Source: Micrococcales bacterium (GTDB lineage: Bacteria; Actinomycetota; Actinomycetes; Actinomycetales; Microbacteriaceae). From it: a stretch of DNA of 64,000 bases. The notes under the pieces are model-generated. The model saw only the letters and a program-made list of their open reading frames with translations, was not told the origin of the DNA and ran no database searches. Within the stretch, counting starts at the first letter, position 1; each line of letters starts with the position of its first letter. The stretch is from positions 62,001 through 126,000 of the forward strand of contig JAFKIY010000001.1 in assembly GCA_017306245.1 (NCBI GenBank), given 5' to 3'. The position numbers and the translations under genes are program-made. Below, piece after piece: positions 27,489 to 35,431 of this stretch.

Positions 27489-28850
27489 ATGACCGCAACG
27501 GAGCGCTCGAACAACGCAACCCGACTCCCACGCCGAACGATCGTCAGTTATGCGATCGGCTCCATCGGCACCGGTGGCTTCTCCACCCTCCCCGGCCTCG
27601 TCCTCGTGTACTACCTGACGGACACGCTCGGCGTGGCGGCCCTCGTCGCCGGCATCCTCGTGACCGTCGCGAAGGTGTGGGACGTCATCATCGACCCGGT
27701 CATCGGCGGCCGAAGCGACCGCAGCCTCGCGCACACCGGATCCCGACGACGGTTCATGGTGCTGGGCGCGGTTCTGCTGCCCGTGTTCTTCATCCTCACG
27801 TTCGCGGTGCCGGCCGGGATGAGCCCGACCGTCGCCGGGGTCTGGGTGTTCGTGGCGTTCGTGCTCGCCGCGACCGCGTTCAGCCTGTTCCAGGTGCCCT
27901 ACATCGCTCTGCCGGCGGAGCTCTCGGACAACTACGACGAACGCACCCGGTTGCTCACCTGGCGCGTCGTGGTGCTCACGTTCGCGATCCTGCTGTTCGG
28001 CGCCGGAGGGCCGGCGCTGCGGAGCCTCGGCGGTGGGAGCACCTACCTCGGCTACCTGCTGATGGCCGTCGTGGCGGGCCTTGTGATCGGCGGCGGTCTA
28101 TACGCCTCGAGTTTCGTCGCGAAGAAGGGCCTCGTGCCCGCCACTGTCGCGAAACCAGTGTCCATCCGCGAGAGCTATGCGGCGGGCTTTCGTGCGCTGA
28201 AACGCAGCCAGCCGTTCCGGGCGCTGCTGCTCACGTTCCTCCTGCAGGGGCTCGCGACGGGGCTCATGCTCGCCGGCGCCCAATACGTCGCCACGTGGGT
28301 TCTGCAGAGCGAGGATGCGGTGACGTTCCTGTTCATCGCCCTCATCGCCCCCGCGCTTCTTGCTGCACCGCTGTGGGGCTGGATCGCGAACCGCATCGGC
28401 AAGGAACGCGGGTTCACGTACGCGAGCATCCTGTACGCGCTCACCGCGCTCAGCATGGTCGGGCTGCTGTGGTCGCCGGGGGACTGGGTGTACATTCCCG
28501 TCGCAGTGGCCGGCGCGGCCTACGCGGGCATGCAGTCGCTTCCGATGGCGATGCTGCCGGACGTGATCTCGCACGATGCGGTCACGCACGGCGACGGGCA
28601 GGCGGGAACGTTCGGAGGAATGTGGACGGCCGGCGAAACCACGGGCATGGCGCTCGGCGCCACCGCGCTGAGCATCGTCCTCGCGGTGTCCGGTTACGCC
28701 GAATCCGTTGCCGGGGAGCACGTCGTGCAGTCGGCGAACGCGATCGCCGGCATTGTCGTGAGCTTCAGCATCGTGCCGGCTGCGCTCCTCGGGCTGAGCC
28801 TGCTGTCGCTGGCTCGCTACCGGCTCAGGAAGGGCACGATCGGCCGATGA
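27489..28850 (+). CDS. GPH-family (MFS) sugar/cation symporter-like transporter
   Basis: A 453-residue protein with twelve hydrophobic segments. Family signs are YAIGSIGTGGF at the start, WDVIIDPVIGGRSD after helix 2 and the central loop before helix 7, typical of glycoside-pentoside-hexuronide symporters (MelB-like). The substrate is unknown. The stop overlaps the start of the PLP decarboxylase gene (ATGA), so the transporter and decarboxylase are cotranslated, suggesting uptake of the enzyme's substrate. Confidence 0.87.
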   Translation: MTATERSNNATRLPRRTIVSYAIGSIGTGGFSTLPGLVLVYYLTDTLGVAALVAGILVTVAKVWDVIIDPVIGGRSDRSLAHTGSRRRFMVLGAVLLPVFFILTFAVPAGMSPTVAGVWVFVAFVLAATAFSLFQVPYIALPAELSDNYDERTRLLTWRVVVLTFAILLFGAGGPALRSLGGGSTYLGYLLMAVVAGLVIGGGLYASSFVAKKGLVPATVAKPVSIRESYAAGFRALKRSQPFRALLLTFLLQGLATGLMLAGAQYVATWVLQSEDAVTFLFIALIAPALLAAPLWGWIANRIGKERGFTYASILYALTALSMVGLLWSPGDWVYIPVAVAGAAYAGMQSLPMAMLPDVISHDAVTHGDGQAGTFGGMWTAGETTGMALGATALSIVLAVSGYAESVAGEHVVQSANAIAGIVVSFSIVPAALLGLSLLSLARYRLRKGTIGR

Positions 28851-30355
28851 AGTTCCAGGAAGAACCGGCCGACATCCTCGCCAGCCTGCAGGAGCTCCGC
28901 GACGCGGATGCCCCGACCCACGGCGGCCGGGTGCTCTCCTACGTGTACGACAGCGGGCTCGCCGAACTGGACGAGCTCGCGGCGGCCGCCATCCGGATGG
29001 TGCAGCCCGTCAACGGACTCGACCCCACGACGTTCACGTCGGTCGCCACCATGGAGCGCGAGGTGCTCGCGTTCGCGCGCGGGATGCTGCGCGGCGACGA
29101 GGAGGTGGTCGGAACGGTCACGAGCGGCGGCACCGAAAGCTGCCTGCTTGCCGTGAAGACGGCGCGCGACAACTGGCGCACCGCTCATCCGGTCGTGCAC
29201 GCGGAGGGAACGGTTCCGCGCCTCCTCGCGCCGGTCACCGCCCACGCCGCCTTCCAGAAGGCCGCACACTATTTCGGGCTCGAACTCGACCTCGTGTCGG
29301 TTGACGCTAACGGCACGTGCGCCGCATCCGCCCTCATCGAACGCATGGGCGACGACGTTGCGCTCGTCGTCGTTTCGGCCCCGAGCTACCCGTTCGCGGC
29401 GCTCGACCCGATCGTCGACGTGGCTGCGGCTGCCGCGGAACAGGGCATCGCGTGCCACGTCGATGCGTGCATCGGCGGGTGGGTGCTGCCGTGGCAGGCC
29501 ACGGCGCCGTGGGACTTCAGCGTCGAGGGAGTGACGAGCGTGAGCGCCGACCTCCACAAGTTCGGGTACGCGCCGAAGGGGGCATCGGTGCTCCTGCAGC
29601 GCGGCCGCGACCGTCAGCGTGCGCAATACTTCGCGACCACCAGGTGGTCGGGGTACCCGGTCGTGAATCCGACCATGCTGGGCTCCAAGTCAGCGGGGGC
29701 GCTCGCGGCGAGCTGGGCGATCATCCAGGCGCTCGGCGAGAACGGCTATGCGGAACTCGCGGCCAGCTGCGAGCGGTCGACGGCCGCGCTGCAGGCGACC
29801 GTGAACGGCATCGAAGGGCTCCGGGTCGTCGGCGATCCGGTTGGGCCGCTGTTCGCCGTCGAGACGGACGAATCGGTGCCGGAAGATCGCCGCGTCGACC
29901 CGCACCACTGGGCGGACCAGGTGCGCACCCACGGGTTCCTATTGCAGTTGCAACCCGGCTTTACGCAGTCGGACGGTACGCGGTTGCCGCCGACCACCCA
30001 CCTCACGATTACGCCAGTGACCGAGGTCGTTCTCGCCGAACTGTCTGCCGCGCTCCACACTTCGGCCGACGAGGTGCGCGGGGTTCCGCCCGTAGCGGTC
30101 GCCGAGGTGCTCGCTGCGCTGCCTGGCGGGGCGCTGGAGGCTTTGCAGGCTCCGGATGCGCCCCCGCTCGACTCCGCGACCGCCGCAGCGCTGCTGGCCG
30201 GTTTCGGGCTCGGCTCCGATGGTGGCCCCGCGGCGCTCCCCGATCGGATGGCGCCCATTCTCGCGCTCGTCGGGGCGCTGCCGGCCCCCGTCACGGAGCG
30301 GTTGCTCACGGAGCTGCTGGCGCGCCTCATCGAGCCCGTTTCGACCGCTCCCTGA
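28847..30355 (+). CDS. PLP-dependent decarboxylase/lyase (sphingosine-phosphate-lyase-like)
   Basis: A 502-residue group-II PLP enzyme. The Schiff-base lysine is K238 in SVSADLHKFGYAPKG, VTSGGTESCLLAVK binds the phosphate, and HVDACIGGWVLPW holds the conserved aspartate. This pattern is closest to sphingosine-1-phosphate lyase and aromatic/glutamate decarboxylase relatives. About 100 alanine-rich C-terminal residues look low-complexity. It probably decarboxylates or cleaves a polar amine; the adjacent GabD2-like enzyme could oxidise the aldehyde formed. Confidence 0.82.
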   Translation: MKFQEEPADILASLQELRDADAPTHGGRVLSYVYDSGLAELDELAAAAIRMVQPVNGLDPTTFTSVATMEREVLAFARGMLRGDEEVVGTVTSGGTESCLLAVKTARDNWRTAHPVVHAEGTVPRLLAPVTAHAAFQKAAHYFGLELDLVSVDANGTCAASALIERMGDDVALVVVSAPSYPFAALDPIVDVAAAAAEQGIACHVDACIGGWVLPWQATAPWDFSVEGVTSVSADLHKFGYAPKGASVLLQRGRDRQRAQYFATTRWSGYPVVNPTMLGSKSAGALAASWAIIQALGENGYAELAASCERSTAALQATVNGIEGLRVVGDPVGPLFAVETDESVPEDRRVDPHHWADQVRTHGFLLQLQPGFTQSDGTRLPPTTHLTITPVTEVVLAELSAALHTSADEVRGVPPVAVAEVLAALPGGALEALQAPDAPPLDSATAAALLAGFGLGSDGGPAALPDRMAPILALVGALPAPVTERLLTELLARLIEPVSTAP

Positions 30356-30363
30356 GGGGAACC

Positions 30364-30435
30364 GTTCCCTGAGGCTCTCGAAGGGAACTGACCGGTGACT
30401 CCCCCTTCGAGACGGGCTTCGCCCTCCTCAGGGGG
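30364..30435. repeat. Palindromic intergenic repeat, copy 2 (double)
   Basis: Two hairpins in tandem. The first is GTTCCCTGAG ... CTCGAAGGGAAC (30364-30388). The second has CCTTCGAGACGGGC and GCCCTCCTCAGGG (30401-30435) and runs into the last codons of mrp. It lies between convergent genes, so a two-way terminator role is likely. The same element occurs at 3769 and 59911. Confidence 0.65.
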
Positions 30436-31537
30436 CGGAAGAGGGAGAGGGATAGAGCTGGTCGGCGACGGCGAGTATGGCCGCTGCGGCGGGATCCTCG
30501 GGGTGCGACAGCACGACGGGGTCACCGGCATCCCCGCCCTCGCGCAGCGCGAGGCTCAACGGCACGGACGCCAGGAGCGGCACCGGCTGCTCCGGCGTGG
30601 AGAGCCGCGCAGCGACATCCGCGCCGCCGCCCGTACCGAACAGGTCGACCACTGTGCCATCCGGCAGCGTGAGCCCCGACATGTTCTCGATCACCCCGAT
30701 GACGCGTTGACCGGTCTTGCGCGCCACTATCGCGCTGCGCTCGGCGACATCCGCCGCGGCCGTCTGCGGCGTCGTCACCACAATGACCTCCGATTGCGGG
30801 AGCAACTGCCCCACCGAGATCGCGACGTCCCCGGTGCCGGGCGGGAGGTCGAGGAGCAGGATGTCGAGCTCGTCGAAGTACACCTCGCTCAGGAACTGCT
30901 TGATCGTGCGGTGCAGCATGGGCCCGCGCCACGACACCGCAGTCGCCGGCCCTGGAAGGAACATTCCGATCGAGATGACCTTCACGCCGAACCCGATCGG
31001 CGGGAGCATGAGCTCCCCGACGCGCGTCGGCTTCTCGTCCGACACGCCCAGGAGCGCCGGGATGGAGAATCCGAACACGTCCGCGTCGACGATGCCGACT
31101 TTGAGCCCGCGCGCGGCCAGCGCAACCCCGAGGTTCGCGGTGATCGTGGACTTGCCGACTCCGCCCTTCCCGCTCGTGATCGCGAAAATCATGGTCGGCG
31201 AATCGGGGCCGAACTGCACCTCGCGTTTGCGCGCGCCCTGCAGCCTCTCGGTGAGCGCGGTGCGCTGCTCGACGCTCATGACCGACACGTTCACGGCCAC
31301 GTCGTCGACGCCGGGAACGGACGCGGCCGCGTCGCGGACGTCCCGTTCAATGCGATCCGCCGCGGGGCATCCGACGATCGTCAGCTTGATGCCGATCGTG
31401 GCCGCACCGTCCGCGAACTCGACGGAGTCGATCATGCCGAGGTCGGCGATCGGCCGCCGGATCTCCGGGTCGATGACCGTCGCGAGCGCCGCCGTCAGCA
31501 ACTCGACCTTCGGCGAGCCGGCGGCAGAATCAGTCAA
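30428..31537 (-). CDS. mrp: Mrp/NBP35-type iron-sulfur carrier ATPase
   Basis: A 369-residue P-loop ATPase. Residues 1-95 form a MIP18/DUF59 domain, then comes the deviant Walker A SGKGGVGKST (122-131) and LLLDLPPGTGD. It likely carries Fe-S clusters to apoproteins. The CPxC motif of ApbC relatives is replaced by NMSGLTLPDG, as I recall for actinobacterial Mrp. The start is TTG 31537, eight bases inside the DUF1003 gene, with CAGGAG upstream. The synteny with DUF1003 and the MgtE-like gene matches the mycobacterial mrp region. Confidence 0.92.
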   Translation of the reverse strand: MTDSAAGSPKVELLTAALATVIDPEIRRPIADLGMIDSVEFADGAATIGIKLTIVGCPAADRIERDVRDAAASVPGVDDVAVNVSVMSVEQRTALTERLQGARKREVQFGPDSPTMIFAITSGKGGVGKSTITANLGVALAARGLKVGIVDADVFGFSIPALLGVSDEKPTRVGELMLPPIGFGVKVISIGMFLPGPATAVSWRGPMLHRTIKQFLSEVYFDELDILLLDLPPGTGDVAISVGQLLPQSEVIVVTTPQTAAADVAERSAIVARKTGQRVIGVIENMSGLTLPDGTVVDLFGTGGGADVAARLSTPEQPVPLLASVPLSLALREGGDAGDPVVLSHPEDPAAAAILAVADQLYPSPSSAP

Positions 31538-32036
31538 CGGTCTCGGTCTCCTGGCCCCGCTCCAGCTCCTCCAGCAGGGAACGCAGCTCGGCGCGGATGA
31601 AATCCTTGCTCGCGAGATCCTTCACCGCCAGCCGCAGGGCCACGATTTCCCGGGCGAGATACTCCGTGTCCGCGAGATTCCGCTCCGCGCGCTGGCGGTC
31701 CTGCTCGATCTGCACCCGGTCGCGGTCATCCTGGCGGTTCTGCGCGAGAAGGATGAGCGGCGCGGCATACGACGCCTGCAGCGACAGGATGAGCGTGAGG
31801 GCGGTGAATCCGAGCGCGGCGGAATCAAAACGCCACCCGACCGGCGCCAGAACGTTGTAGGTGAGCCAGACCGCGCAGAACACGGTGAGGAAGAACAGGA
31901 ACCAGGGTGTGCCCATGGCGCGCGCGACGCCCTCGGTGAACCGGCCGAACCGGTCGCTCGGCGCCCCGAACCGCGGCGCGAAATAGGTGCGAAGGCCCTT
32001 GGGCGAATCGAGTCTGTCATCGCTTCGACGTGCCAT
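31530..32036 (-). CDS. DUF1003 family membrane protein
   Basis: A 168-residue protein with two adjacent transmembrane helices (residues about 43-92, WFLFFLTVFCAVWLTYNV and the segment with LSLQASYAAPLILLAQNRQ, the DUF1003 signature) and a long charged C-terminal coiled coil. Function is unknown. ATG 32036 is 20 bases inside the 3' end of the CBS gene, with AAGGAG upstream, so the three genes 33354-30428 form one operon. Confidence 0.88.
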   Translation of the reverse strand: MARRSDDRLDSPKGLRTYFAPRFGAPSDRFGRFTEGVARAMGTPWFLFFLTVFCAVWLTYNVLAPVGWRFDSAALGFTALTLILSLQASYAAPLILLAQNRQDDRDRVQIEQDRQRAERNLADTEYLAREIVALRLAVKDLASKDFIRAELRSLLEELERGQETETVD

Positions 32037-33354
32037 GGGCCTTGCTCCTTCCCGGTGTTGCGGATGTCGTGACTATCTCGAGCGGGCTCGTATCGGCCCG
32101 CAACAGTTTCGCTGGTTCGTCCTCGTCATGACTTCGCCAGTCGTCGGGCAGCAGGTAATCCAGGACATCGTCTACAGTCACCACCCCGACCAGACGATGG
32201 TTGTCGTCCACGACCGGCACGGACACGAGGTCGTAGCTTGCGAGGATGCGGCTGACCTCCGCCGCGGAGGTGTCGGCGTGCACGGGTTCCAGCTTCTGGT
32301 CGAGCAGGGTTCCCAGGCGCTCCATGGGCGGGAATCGCAGCATCTGCTGGAAGTGCACCATTCCGAGGAACCGACCGGTGGGCGGCTCGTACGGCGGGAG
32401 AGTAACGCACACCGCGGCGCCGAGCGCTGGCGCGAGGTCTTCGCGGCGCACGAGGGCGAGCGCCTCCGCGACGGTCGTGTCGGCGGGAACGATGACCGGC
32501 TCCGTGGTCATGAGTCCGCCCGCGGTGTCCGGCGCGTACGCGAGGAGCATGCGGACGTCCTCCGCCTCCTCGGGCTGCATGAGGTCCAGGAGCGCTTCGC
32601 CGCGCTCCTCCGTGAGCTGGGCGATGAGGTCGGCGGCGTCATCCGGCTGCATCTGGTCGAGCACGTCGGCGGCGCGGTCGTCGGCGAGGTGCTCGAGGAT
32701 TTCCACCTGCTCGGTTTCCGGCATTTCCTCGAGCACGTCGGCGAGACGCTCGTCGCTCAGTTCCTCTGCGACCTCCAGGCGTCGCGCATCCGGCAGGTCG
32801 AGGAGGGCATTGGCCAGGTCGGCGGGGAGGAGGTCTTCGTAGGTGGCGAGAAGCTGGCTTGCCGACTGGGGGTCGCCCTTTCTGGACTCTTCCGTCACAT
32901 CCGACCACGCCGCGAACACCGTGTGGCCCTTCGAAAACGGCGAGGCGCTCGTCTTGGCGCGCCGGACGAACAGTTCGCGCACCTCCCATTCGCCCTGCGG
33001 GGTCTGCTCGATGGAGACGTCTTCGATGGTGGCGCGGCCCGAGCCGTCCGTGAACGTGACGACGCGCCCGAGCATTTCGGCGATCACGCGCACTTCGCCG
33101 CCGCGCTGCTCGAACCGGCGCAGATTGATGAGCCCGGTGGTGATGATCTGGCCGCTGCCGATGCTCGTGACGCGCCCGATGGACAGGAAGATGCGGCGGC
33201 GCCCGGGCACTTCGACCACGAATCCGACCACGCGCGGCGATTCTTTGCGCCGGTACACGACGAGAACGTCGCGAACGCGCCCCACCTTGTCCCCCAGGGG
33301 GTCGAAAACGGCGCACCCGACCAGTCGGGCTACGAAAACCCTCGCAGCACTCAC
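32017..33354 (-). CDS. Soluble MgtE-N/CBS protein with PRC-barrel domains
   Basis: A 445-residue protein. Residues 1-160 look like PRC-barrel repeats (FDPLGDKVGRVRDVLVVYRR). Residues 165-275 are an MgtE intracellular N domain with repeated hydrophobic-acidic helices (LLPADLANALLDLPDARR). Residues 280-420 are a CBS pair. The MgtE channel helices are missing, so it cannot itself transport magnesium. It may sense Mg or nucleotides and signal to another protein. The GTG at 33354 has a TAGGGT -10 box six bases upstream. Confidence 0.85.
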   Translation of the reverse strand: MSAARVFVARLVGCAVFDPLGDKVGRVRDVLVVYRRKESPRVVGFVVEVPGRRRIFLSIGRVTSIGSGQIITTGLINLRRFEQRGGEVRVIAEMLGRVVTFTDGSGRATIEDVSIEQTPQGEWEVRELFVRRAKTSASPFSKGHTVFAAWSDVTEESRKGDPQSASQLLATYEDLLPADLANALLDLPDARRLEVAEELSDERLADVLEEMPETEQVEILEHLADDRAADVLDQMQPDDAADLIAQLTEERGEALLDLMQPEEAEDVRMLLAYAPDTAGGLMTTEPVIVPADTTVAEALALVRREDLAPALGAAVCVTLPPYEPPTGRFLGMVHFQQMLRFPPMERLGTLLDQKLEPVHADTSAAEVSRILASYDLVSVPVVDDNHRLVGVVTVDDVLDYLLPDDWRSHDEDEPAKLLRADTSPLEIVTTSATPGRSKAHGTSKR

Positions 33355-33360
33355 GGTACA

Positions 33361-33366
33361 ACCCTA
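33361..33366 (-). promoter_or_regulatory. -10 box, leaderless promoter of the mrp operon
   Basis: TAGGGT on the minus strand ends six bases before the GTG at 33354. It leads the CBS-DUF1003-mrp operon. Confidence 0.55.
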
Positions 33367-33390
33367 GTCTTCGGGTGCAAGAATGGGCCC

Positions 33391-33885
33391 GTGAGCAATC
33401 AGAGTCCGTTTTCGAGTCGTCGTGCAGCATTTCCCACCCTTCCGAAGGGGGATGTGCTCGGCACCTACGACACCTACGATGAAGCGCAGTCGGTTGTTGA
33501 TCGGCTCGCGCGGGATGAATTCCCGGTGAAGCAGATGGCCATTGTCGGCAGCGACCTGCGCACCGTGGAGCGCGTGACCGGCAAAATGACGTATGGCCGC
33601 GCGGCTCTCGCCGGGGCGGCGAGCGGCATGTGGTTCGGTTTGTTCCTGGGGCTCCTGTTGTTCATCTTTTCGCCGTCGCAGAACGCGATCCTCTACGTGG
33701 GGGCTGCAGTGCTCATCGGCGCCGGCTTCGGGATGCTGTTCGGCCTTGTGAGCTATGCGCTCAATCGCCGCCGCCGCGACTTCACCTCGATCCATCAGGT
33801 GATCGCCGGAAAGTACGAGATCATGATCGACCCGTCCCTCACCGCGAAGGCTCAGGACGTGCTGTCCCGGCCGCAGTCCGACTAG
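33391..33885 (+). CDS. General-stress-type membrane protein
   Basis: A 164-residue protein. The N-terminal part (VLGTYDTYDEAQSVVDRLARDEFPVKQMAIVG) resembles the YflT/general stress 17M-like domain, followed by a glycine-rich double transmembrane segment and a short soluble tail. Function is unknown. The GTG at 33391 has only a weak AAGAAT box six bases upstream, and no ribosome binding site. The start codon is just 36 bases from the divergent CBS gene. A similar membrane protein follows the MgtE-like gene in mycobacteria, as recalled. Confidence 0.8.
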   Translation: MSNQSPFSSRRAAFPTLPKGDVLGTYDTYDEAQSVVDRLARDEFPVKQMAIVGSDLRTVERVTGKMTYGRAALAGAASGMWFGLFLGLLLFIFSPSQNAILYVGAAVLIGAGFGMLFGLVSYALNRRRRDFTSIHQVIAGKYEIMIDPSLTAKAQDVLSRPQSD

Positions 33886-33938
33886 AAATATCCCGCCAAC
33901 CGCATCCGGAGGGCCCGGAGCGGTTACAGTCGAGCATT

Positions 33939-35387
33939 GTGTCGGAAACACGCCAGGATTACGTACCGGACCCGCGCCGCTGGCGCGTGCTCGCCGTTCT
34001 CGTCGTCGTGCTCTTCATGTCGCTCGTCAGCGTCAGCATCGTCAACGTCGCGCTCCCCTCGATCCAGGCGTCGCTGGGCGCGACGTCGTCTGAGCTGCAG
34101 TGGGTGCTCTCCGGTTATGCGCTCACGTTCGGTGTCGGACTGGTCTCCGCGGGCCGGGCGGGCGACATTTTCGGGCGCGGCCCGCTGTTCATCGCCGGGG
34201 TCGCCCTGTTCACCATCTCGTCGATCGTGGCGGGTTTTTCCCCTGACCCGCTCTCGCTCAACATCGCCCGTGCGTTTCAGGGGATAGGTTCAGGATTTCT
34301 CAGCCCGCAGGCGGTGGGCATGATCCAGCACTACTTCCGCGGGGCGGAGCGTGCGCGGGCGTTCGGCTTTTTCGGCGCAGCGGTTGGCGTCTCCGTGGCC
34401 GTCGGGCCGCTGCTGGGCGGTCTGCTCATCCAGGCTGCAGGGGCCGAGCAGGGGTGGCGGTGGACGTTCTTCGTGAATGTCCCGGTCGGTATCATCGGCA
34501 TCATTCTGGCGTTCCTGTGGATTCCCAAGCCGCTCTTCAACCGCAACCGCGACGACGCGGAGTTCCTCCCCGCCGCCAGCCGGGATCTCGACCCCCTTGG
34601 CGCCGTACTCCTCGGGTTTGCGGTTCTCGCGGTTCTGCTGCCGTTCGTCGAAGCGGAGGCTCACGGTGCGGTCTGGATTTCGCTGCCGATCGGCGTGGGG
34701 ATCCTTCTCACGTGGTTGTGGTGGGAGCGGCGATACAAGCGCCTCGGCCGCAGCCCCATGGTCGATCTCGCCATATTCCGCACCAGGAGTTTCGCGAACG
34801 GCTCGCTTCTCATCACGCTCTACTTCATGGGCGTCACGAGCGTCTGGGTGCTCGTAGCCCTGTACATGCAGGATGGCCTTGGCCATTCGGCCCTCGAGTC
34901 GGGGCTCGTCGGCCTGCCCAGCTCGGTGTTGTCGATATTTGCGGCACTGTGGGGCGGTCGCAACGTCGTGCGTTACGGCCGCAAGGTGGTGATCGGCGGA
35001 ATGTACAGCGCAATCCTCGGACTCGTGCTGAGCATCGGCGTCGTCTGGTTGCATTCTGCCGGGCTTGCCAGTGAATGGTGGTTGCTGCTCAGCCTTTCCT
35101 TCGTCGGCATCGCTCAGGGTTCAGTGATCAGCCCGAATCAAGCGCTCACGCTCGCCGAGGTGCCGCTGCAGTATGCGGGAAGCTCCGGCGGCATCATGCA
35201 GACCGGCCAGCGCATCGGCACCTCCGTCGGGATCGCGGTCATCACCGCGCTCGCGTTCGGCGTTCTCGGCGTGAGCAATTGGTCCGTGGCCTTCAACGTG
35301 GGCTTCGTCGCCATCATCGTCATCGTGACGCTCGCCCTTGCCGTCGCCTATGCGGACCTCCGCAACCGTGCAAGGGGCGTTCGCTGA
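33939..35387 (+). CDS. MFS exporter, DHA2-like
   Basis: A 482-residue, fourteen-helix transporter of the drug/H+ antiporter type. Signs are FMSLVSVSIVNVALPSIQ in helix 1, the motif A loop GRAGDIFGRGPLF, and antiporter motif C GPLLGGLLIQ. Probably exports a lipophilic compound; the substrate is unknown. GTG 33939 was chosen; TACAGT lies eight bases upstream, slightly off the leaderless spacing seen elsewhere. It converges on the aminopeptidase gene. Confidence 0.88.
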   Translation: MSETRQDYVPDPRRWRVLAVLVVVLFMSLVSVSIVNVALPSIQASLGATSSELQWVLSGYALTFGVGLVSAGRAGDIFGRGPLFIAGVALFTISSIVAGFSPDPLSLNIARAFQGIGSGFLSPQAVGMIQHYFRGAERARAFGFFGAAVGVSVAVGPLLGGLLIQAAGAEQGWRWTFFVNVPVGIIGIILAFLWIPKPLFNRNRDDAEFLPAASRDLDPLGAVLLGFAVLAVLLPFVEAEAHGAVWISLPIGVGILLTWLWWERRYKRLGRSPMVDLAIFRTRSFANGSLLITLYFMGVTSVWVLVALYMQDGLGHSALESGLVGLPSSVLSIFAALWGGRNVVRYGRKVVIGGMYSAILGLVLSIGVVWLHSAGLASEWWLLLSLSFVGIAQGSVISPNQALTLAEVPLQYAGSSGGIMQTGQRIGTSVGIAVITALAFGVLGVSNWSVAFNVGFVAIIVIVTLALAVAYADLRNRARGVR

Positions 35388-35431
35388 GCGCCAGGCGTCA
35401 CTGACCCGAGCCCCTGCGGCCATGCCGGGAT

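Noticed and set aside
27465..27734. N-terminal extension of the GabD2-like protein
   Set aside because: The extension overlaps the divergent transporter and has no family similarity; ATG 27464 matches normal protein length.
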